Shown here: one piece after another, positions 34,493 through 39,542 of the stretch
Layout of the letters: each line of letters begins with the position of its first letter
Position numbering within the stretch: position 1 is the stretch's first letter
NCBI GenBank assembly: GCA_046048295.1
Contig: JBJOGJ010000006.1
Location: forward strand, 1-39,542
Direction of reading: 5' to 3'
DNA from: CBDCWA01 sp046048295
GTDB lineage: Bacteria; Pseudomonadota; Alphaproteobacteria; Rhizobiales; Hyphomicrobiaceae
Length of the DNA: 39,542 nucleotides
Notes under the pieces: model-generated
What the model was told of the DNA's origin: nothing
Databases searched by the model: none
Seen by the model: the letters and a program-made list of their open reading frames with translations, nothing else
Program-made: the position numbers and the translations under genes

Positions 34493-36294
34493 GGGTCTGC
34501 CACTGCCGTTCGCGTCACGACCGGTCCCGACATCGTTGCGGCGCATTCCGGCCTGCCCCTTGCCGCCTCGCCGGCCGCGCGCGATGGCCTCGTGCAGCAT
34601 GAGGATCGGCAGCAGCCCCAGCGCCACTATAGTCAGAGCGCCGAAAGCAGCTTCCTCAAACCGCTCAAGTGAAGCGAGCGCATACACGTTCGTCGCCAGC
34701 GTATCGTAGTTGAATGGCCTGAGCAGCAACGTCGAAGGCAGCTCCTTCATCGTTTCGACGAAGACTAGCAGTGCCGCCGCCCGAGCGCCGGAATCAGCAG
34801 CGGCAGATGTATCCACCCGAGAGCCTTCAGCGGCCCGGCTCCGAGCGTACGCGCGGCCGCATCGAGGTTGGGCGAGACTTTCTCGAATCCGGCATCGATC
34901 GATCCTATTGCCACAGCGATGAATCGTATCGCGTAGGCGAGTACCAGCGCCGCGACCGATCCGGAAAGGATGAGTCCGGTGGAGATCCCGAAAGTCGAGC
35001 GCATGATGCTGTCGAGACCGTTGTCGAATGCAGCAAGCGGATACAGGAGACCAAGCGCCAGCACCGTACCCGGCAGCGCGTAGCCGAGGCTCGCGACCTG
35101 CGCCGCCGGCCGTGTGAACCGGTTTTCGGCCACGCGCCGCGCGTATGCGAGCAAGACTGCCAGAACCACTGTTACTACCGCCGCAATGCTGGCCAACACC
35201 AGACTGTGTCTCGCAGTTTCCCAGAAGTCCGGAGACAACACGACGTCGCCACGTGCAAATGAATAGTTGAGCAGCAGGCCAAACGGCACCAGGAAGCCGA
35301 CCACAAACGGCAGCGCACACAGCACACCGACGACAATCCCCCGCCAGCCGGGAATGTCCGAAAACGGGATCGCCCGATAGTGGCCTGTCGTGTGGTGGAA
35401 CTTCGCCCGTCCCCGCGCCGAGCGCTCAGCCCAGAACAGCAGCGCCACGAACAACAGCATCACCGTGGCGAGCTGTGCAGCACCACCGAGATTCGAACGC
35501 TGCAGCCAGGTAGCATAGACCGAGTACGTCAACGTCTGAACCCCGAGGTGCTGTACCGCGCCGAGGTCGTTCAGACACTCCATCAGGCCCAGTGCAATAC
35601 CGGCTGCGATGGCAGGCCTCGCCAGCGGCAGCGCCACGGACATCAGCGTGCCGATGGGCGACCTTCCGAGCGTCCGCGCGACCTCGAGAGCACACACCGA
35701 CTGCTGCACGAAGCTCGCCCGCGCCGAAAGGTAGACATAGGGATAGAGCACCGCCGACATCAGGAGGACTGCTCCCGGCAGCGACCTGACTTCTGGAAAC
35801 CAGTAGTCGCGCACCGATTGCCAGCCGAAGGTACTCCTTAGGCCCGTCTGCAGCGGACCAGCATAGTCGAGCAGCTCCACGTAGCAGTACGCGACGATAT
35901 ACGTCGGCACGGCGAGCGGCAGCACCAGTAGCCGGTCGACGGCATTGCGACCAGGGAAGCGGTACATCGTCACGACCCACGCTGTCACGGACCCCACAAC
36001 GCCGGTTATAAGCCCCACACCAGTCAACAGAACCACCGTCTCGAATACCGAGCGCGGCAGCACTGTCGCTACCAGATGCGGCCAGATGTTTTCCTTGGGA
36101 AACGCTGCGATGAGGCCGACGGTCGCGATCGGCAGAACGACAAGCGTCGCGATCAGCGCTACCACAATTGTCCAGACGGGTGACACACGCCGTCGCCGCC
36201 GCCAGCGTCTTATCCGATCACGGACGAGCCAGGGCGAAAATGGAACCATACGTGGGCTGGGCGGCCGATCCGGCTCACCGGAAATCTCTGTCAT
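34481..36294 (-). pseudogene. Iron(III)-type ABC transporter permease, frameshifted
   Basis: Two fused permease domains of the ThiP/FbpB/SfuB type with about 12 membrane helices. The first frame runs from 36294 to a TAG near 34765 and ends LLIPALGRRHC. The next frame continues at once with AAALLVFVETMKELPST, the expected family sequence of the second domain's end, and stays open for about 98 codons to TAG at 34481. One missing G in the GGG run at 34780-34782 (plus-strand CCC) explains the shift. The loss removes the last two helices and the EAA-loop region. The rest is intact, so the lesion is recent or a sequencing error. No binding protein or ATPase gene is nearby. Confidence 0.8.
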
Positions 36295-36364
36295 CGCCAA
36301 TGAGAATTGGCACACGCAAACTCGCCGTCAAGCCGAGAATGCATCTTGAGGCCAACTCTTTATT

Positions 36365-36378
36365 TTGAATAATTACAA
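36365..36378. promoter_or_regulatory. AT-rich imperfect palindrome upstream of the permease, possible metal-responsive operator
   Basis: TTGAATAATTACAA has the ends TTG and CAA, with A and T matched further inside, 70-84 bases before the permease start. It is the AT-rich centre of a GC-rich region. It is not a clear Fur, Irr or RirA box, so this is only a suggestion. Confidence 0.3.
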
Positions 36379-36415
36379 TGTAGTTGGCAAATGCCGCAGC
36401 CGCCTTCGTCGAGGA

Positions 36416-37177
36416 TTATACAGGCACGATCCGCTCCGGCGCAAAGATGACCTTGACCGTCGTGCCGCTACCCAAAACGCTCTCGATCGCCAGCCGCCCG
36501 CCGTTCGCGGCGGCCAGCTCCGCCGCCAGCGCCACGCCCATGCCGTTGCCGCTGAAGCTATGCCACTTTGTCCCACCGGTCAGCGTGCGCCAGAGCCGGT
36601 CCAACACCTCCTGGCCCATGCCATCCCCGGTGTCGCGAACAGTCAACATGAGCCCGGCGTCGGGCCCGCCCGCGGTTGCCCCGACGACGATTGCGCCCCC
36701 CGGCGGTGTGAACCGCAGCCCGTTATGGATCAGGTTGAGGAGGATCTGTCGGACCGCCCGGCGATCGGCGATCAGCATCGGTAGTCCAGCCGGCAGTTCC
36801 GTCGAGAGAGCAATGCCGGCGTTGGCTGCCATGGGCCCGAGCGCGGAGACGATGCCGAGTACGAGCGCCCCGGTTTCGATATTGGTTATCACCGGTTCGC
36901 CTGGCCAATGCCGCGCCCCCTGCCTGGACCTGTCCTCGGCATATGAACCGGCGAGTACTGCTTCGACCACTTCGAGCCCGTGGCGCGCAGTCTCGTTGAT
37001 ATCGCCGGCATAGTTGCGATAACGTTCGTCGAGAGGCCCGAGCCGTTCGTCGCGCATCACCTCCGACAGCGCGACAATCGCTGCCAGTGGCGTCCTGATC
37101 TCGTGCGCAAGCTCTGCCCGCTCAAGATCGAGCAGATTACCGCCCCCCACGGATTGCAGCTCGTTATCACCGGCCAC
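36416..37177 (-). CDS. Small soluble sensor histidine kinase
   Basis: A 253-residue protein with only the kinase core. The H-box is AELAHEIRTPLAAI, the phospho-acceptor His lying at about residue 27; the N-box is LLNLIHNGLRFTPPGG, then G1 as DTGDGMG and G2 as GNGMGVALA. No membrane helix or recognisable sensor domain is present, so it is cytoplasmic. The F-box is not evident. The start is GTG at 37177, with GAGGAG seven bases upstream; longer frames upstream have no family features. It has no response regulator beside it. It could work with another kinase or receive a signal from a partner. Confidence 0.82.
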   Translation of the reverse strand: MAGDNELQSVGGGNLLDLERAELAHEIRTPLAAIVALSEVMRDERLGPLDERYRNYAGDINETARHGLEVVEAVLAGSYAEDRSRQGARHWPGEPVITNIETGALVLGIVSALGPMAANAGIALSTELPAGLPMLIADRRAVRQILLNLIHNGLRFTPPGGAIVVGATAGGPDAGLMLTVRDTGDGMGQEVLDRLWRTLTGGTKWHSFSGNGMGVALAAELAAANGGRLAIESVLGSGTTVKVIFAPERIVPV

Positions 37178-37464
37178 GCCAATACTCCTCGAGCAGTTGA
37201 GCCCTGCACCCTTGCCTCGCCAGCTACCAGGTTCCCTCGCGCAAATTCGCATCTGATCCACACCTACCGGCTGGTTGCCCTTGCGTCTATGCCGGCGCTG
37301 TGGTGCAGTTGCATTCGAGTTGGTCGCGCAAGTCGTAATTGCGACGTGCGACTCGGATGTTGCTTTATCGAGGCTCGGCCTCGGACTTGCTGGCACTCGG
37401 CAGGGGCCGGCCGCAGAATGGATCGGGGTACGCCCCGTCGAAAGACAATCGAGGAGAACCGAAA

Positions 37465-37839
37465 ATGGCGGACCTACCGAACATGGAGATTCCCGGCGCC
37501 GTGCGCGAAATGGCCGAAAAGAATCTCGACCAGATGCGCAGCGCCTACGAGCAGTTCATGGACATGACTCGCAAGTCGCAGGAGATGGTGGCCCAGTCCC
37601 AGGGGGCCATGACCCAGAGCGCGCTCGAAATCCAGGCCCGGGCGATGCGCTTCGCCCAGGAAAACATGGAATCTGGTTTCAAGCTCGCTGGTGAGTTGGC
37701 ACGCGCTCGCGATGTGAAAGAATACCTCGATATTCAGACCCGTCACGCCCAGCGCCAGATGCAGACTTATGCAGAGCAGGCCCAGGAGCTGGGCCGCATG
37801 ATGGCCGAAGCTGCCCAGAAGGCGCAACCAAAGGGCTGA
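37465..37839 (+). CDS. Phasin family protein
   Basis: A 124-residue helical protein with the phasin pattern. It begins MADLPNMEIPGAVREMAEKN and continues with SAYEQFMDMTRKSQEMVAQ, MRFAQENMESGFKLAGELA and HAQRQMQTYAEQAQELGRM, amphipathic heptads without cysteine. Phasins coat polyhydroxyalkanoate granules and influence their number and size. The start at 37465 has GAGGAG eight bases upstream. A hairpin-forming repeat lies downstream. Together with acetoacetyl-CoA synthetase it points to storage-polymer metabolism, though the two genes are not in an operon. Confidence 0.9.
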   Translation: MADLPNMEIPGAVREMAEKNLDQMRSAYEQFMDMTRKSQEMVAQSQGAMTQSALEIQARAMRFAQENMESGFKLAGELARARDVKEYLDIQTRHAQRQMQTYAEQAQELGRMMAEAAQKAQPKG

Positions 37840-37860
37840 AAATCGCTGTATGGAGCCAGC

Positions 37861-37917
37861 GGGGCGGAACCGATAAGGCGAACTGCAGGCAAGCCATGCA
37901 CGCCGCCGTTCCGCCCC
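37861..37917 (+). repeat. Perfect 10-bp inverted repeat with a 37-base loop after the phasin gene
   Basis: GGGGCGGAAC (37861-37870) and GTTCCGCCCC (37908-37917) are exact complements. The stem starts 22 bases after the phasin stop. The loop is too long for a classical terminator and no T run follows. It could cap the transcript or be an RNA element. Confidence 0.45.
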
Positions 37918-38080
37918 ACAGGCCCTGCCGCACACCGCTGCCCAATGTCGCACGTCGTTCCCGACCGCCACCATGCGGGATGCTGGGCGATTTCGACTTG
38001 GCGTAGCGTCTCACTTGTATTAGTTTTCGGCCCCTCAGGCAGGTTGAGTATCAGACTCCCTGCCGCTTGGCTCACGCCAT

Positions 38081-38157
38081 GCCGCCTTAGCTCAGTTGGT
38101 TAGAGCGCTAGATTGTGGATCTAGAGGTCCCCCGTTCGAGCCGGGGAGGCGGTACCA
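38081..38157 (+). tRNA. tRNA-His (anticodon GTG), CCA encoded
   Basis: A complete cloverleaf of 77 bases. The acceptor strands GCCGCCT and AGGCGGT pair with a G-T wobble at the 1-72 position; the discriminator is A38154 and CCA is encoded at 38155-38157. The D-arm is GCTC-AGTTGGTTA-GAGC, the anticodon arm is CTAGA-TTGTGGA-TCTAG with anticodon GTG, and the T-arm is CCCCG-TTCGAGC-CGGGG. The base before G1 is T, so no G-1 is encoded, unlike most bacteria. Confidence 0.97.
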
Positions 38158-38173
38158 TCCAATTCAATGATTT

Positions 38174-38196
38174 GATCATCATCCAAATTGATGATC
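38174..38196 (+). repeat. AT-rich 8-bp hairpin just after tRNA-His
   Basis: GATCATCA (38174-38181) and TGATGATC (38189-38196) are exact complements around seven bases, 17 bases after the tRNA. It may help to end transcription or process the 3' end; it lacks a T run. Confidence 0.4.
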
Positions 38197-38393
38197 GCTG
38201 ACACGACCTCAAATCCGAACGAACTCAGCGTCAATGTGCTGACAACTCCTTCGAGGGAACTCGTCGCAAGGCAGTTGCAGTTCCTGTCATGGCACCCATT
38301 GCACTTCCTTAGCCTCATCCACACATCCAAGAAGCATGGGGTTAGGGCGTGTGACCGTTAGTGCGTCCAAACCTTGACGATCGCTCACACGTT

Positions 38394-39314
38394 ATGGAGG
38401 TCGAGATTGCCAGATCCATGACCTCGGGACCACGCGGGCCGCCAGGGCCCAAGAACCGCTTCCACAATGCGCCGAGGCAGGCTGACTACACGATCGACCA
38501 GGATTGGTCGTCTTATACCAAAGAAGAGCACGACCGCTGGGATCGCCTGTTTGCACGTCAAGCCTCCGTCTTGCAGGGGCGGGCCTGCGATGCCCATCTG
38601 CAAGCGAAGAAGCAACTCGTCCTTTCTGCCTCTGGGATCCCTAACTTTGGAGAACTCAGCAGTCGGCTGGAGCCACTGACGGGCTGGCGCGTTGTACCGG
38701 TCGCAGAACTCGTGCCCGACGATGTATTTTTCTCGCACCTTGCCAACAGAAGGTTTCCGGCAGGTGCGTTCATTCGACCGGAAGAAGAGTTCGACTACCT
38801 TCGGGAGCCGGATGTGTTCCATGATGTGTTCGGCCACGTGCCGCTGCTTGCGAACCGCACATTCGCAGATTTCATGGCCGCCTACGGTGCAGCAGGGCTG
38901 CGCGCGCAGTCATTGGGCTGCCTACACAATCTTGCGCGGCTCTACTGGTACACGGTCGAGTTCGGTCTTCTTCAAAGCAAACACGGGTTGCGGATTTTCG
39001 GTGCCGGCATTCTCTCATCACCAGCAGAGACCGTCTTCTCGCTAGATGACCCATCGCCCCATCGCATCGAGTTCGATCTGTTCCGCATAATGCGGACGAA
39101 CTACATCATCGATGACTTTCAGAAGTCGTATTTCGTCATCGCGAGTTTCGAGAACCTGCTCGCTCAGTGTGAACAGGACTTCGATCATCTCTATGCAAGT
39201 CTACGCACTGCTGATGATATTGATCCCCATCAAACCATCGCCGATGATCGAATCGTTTCTCGAGGGAACCAGGGCTACTTCAACAAACGGCAAACATCGT
39301 CCGGTCCTGCGTGA
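38394..39314 (+). CDS. phhA: Phenylalanine 4-monooxygenase
   Basis: A 306-residue pterin-dependent, iron-containing enzyme that turns phenylalanine into tyrosine. It has QDWSSYTKEEHDRWDRLFARQ, the pterin-site region RLEPLTGWRVVPVAELV, FDYLREPDVFHDVFGHVPLL with iron ligands H143 and H148, and LARLYWYTVEFGL with ligand E189. It matches the bacterial catalytic-domain-only PhhA size with a small N-terminal addition. The start is uncertain: ATG at 38394 is used, ATG at 38418 (eight codons in) also fits, and GTG at 38361 is possible; none has a good ribosome-binding site. Upstream is tRNA-His and no pcbD homologue is seen. Confidence 0.95.
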   Translation: MEVEIARSMTSGPRGPPGPKNRFHNAPRQADYTIDQDWSSYTKEEHDRWDRLFARQASVLQGRACDAHLQAKKQLVLSASGIPNFGELSSRLEPLTGWRVVPVAELVPDDVFFSHLANRRFPAGAFIRPEEEFDYLREPDVFHDVFGHVPLLANRTFADFMAAYGAAGLRAQSLGCLHNLARLYWYTVEFGLLQSKHGLRIFGAGILSSPAETVFSLDDPSPHRIEFDLFRIMRTNYIIDDFQKSYFVIASFENLLAQCEQDFDHLYASLRTADDIDPHQTIADDRIVSRGNQGYFNKRQTSSGPA

Positions 39315-39342
39315 AAGCAGCTGCCAACCTTCATTGGCCCTT

Positions 39343-39366
39343 CCCCAGGGGCTCTCTCCCCTGAGG
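39343..39366 (+). terminator. Possible terminator after phhA
   Basis: CAGGGG (39346-39351) and CCCCTG (39358-39363) pair around a six-base loop, and the flanking CC/GG pairs extend the stem past one mismatch. It is 29 bases after the stop codon, without a T run. The last 176 bases of the window show no gene I can support. Confidence 0.4.
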
Positions 39367-39542
39367 GCATCACACGAACCTCCACAGCCATTCGGACAAG
39401 TCTGAACTGCCAGGAATGCTCCCGGTCTACGCTGTCAGGCATCTGCCCGGTTTGTACCCCGCCCCACCACCGCCTCTCCCCCACCCCGACAACCGCGTTG
39501 ACATCCGCAACAACCCGTATATGGAATCTTCGTCTCTTGAAC

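Noticed and set aside
34481..34800. Programmed -1 frameshift in the permease
   Set aside because: The site lacks a classical X XXY YYZ heptamer and this family is not known for recoding. A lesion or sequencing error is simpler.
38121..38330. Small minus-strand gene over the tRNA end
   Set aside because: It overlaps the tRNA, and its sequence shows no family and no ribosome-binding site.
38081..38400. Integration site (att) at the tRNA-His 3' end
   Set aside because: The AT-rich stretch after the tRNA hinted at an element, but no integrase, no second copy of the tRNA end and no foreign genes follow; phhA is ordinary chromosome.
1..39542. CRISPR arrays, insertion sequences, prophage or rRNA
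   Set aside because: No regularly spaced repeats, transposase motifs, terminal inverted repeats, phage genes or rRNA sequence were seen.

Overview
The window is GC-rich chromosomal DNA from an alphaproteobacterium, most likely of the order Hyphomicrobiales (Rhizobiales). Several features point there: a tRNA-His gene with no encoded G at -1 and with A73, a PodJ-like SEL1-repeat polarity protein, an NDUFA9-like epimerase fragment, a fused malic enzyme-phosphotransacetylase, a TauE/TIGR02186 pair, a phasin and acetoacetyl-CoA synthetase. The species cannot be named from sequence reading alone. I see no insertion sequence, prophage, CRISPR array or rRNA.

Layout. 1-5357 is housekeeping: the 3' end of an NDUFA9-like gene, an MFS transporter, maeB (minus) and a metC-type beta-lyase. 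5618-15667 is a surface polysaccharide locus. An NAD-dependent epimerase/reductase (minus) and a DegT aminotransferase (plus) flank a compact seven-gene minus-strand operon, read in the order E1-alpha-like, E1-beta-like, initiating sugar transferase, Wzy-like polymerase, family 4 glycosyltransferase, Wzx-like flippase, SAM methyltransferase. Its genes overlap or lie at most 14 bases apart. A secreted coiled-coil protein (minus) and a PodJ-like SEL1 protein (plus) then diverge around 16.6-17.0 kb. 19829-25894 is plus strand: TauE/SafE permease with TIGR02186 partner, an endonuclease/exonuclease/phosphatase-fold protein, and a DevBCA-like adaptor-permease-ATPase exporter with 4-base overlaps. 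25979-29160 is minus strand: class II aldolase, POT peptide transporter and a CmcJ/NvfI-family oxidoreductase. 29601-39542 holds a secreted M15-type peptidase, an AsmA-family protein, acetoacetyl-CoA synthetase, a frameshifted iron-type ABC permease, a small soluble histidine kinase, a phasin, tRNA-His and phenylalanine 4-hydroxylase.

How the parts work together. The polysaccharide genes make a nearly complete Wzx/Wzy pathway: a lipid-linked first sugar, sugar addition, flipping, polymerisation, and methyl and amino modifications. The unusual part is a two-subunit thiamine-diphosphate E1 enzyme placed first in the operon with no E2 or E3 partner, which suggests TPP chemistry on a sugar or on an acyl decoration. 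The CmcJ/NvfI oxidoreductase-POT pair looks like an import-and-oxidise module for a small, peptide-like compound. AACS, phasin and malic enzyme fit carbon storage as polyhydroxyalkanoate and its use.

Limits. All family calls come from motifs and remembered family patterns; no alignment or search was run. Starts were chosen by ribosome-binding sites, overlaps and usual family lengths, and doubtful ones are flagged.
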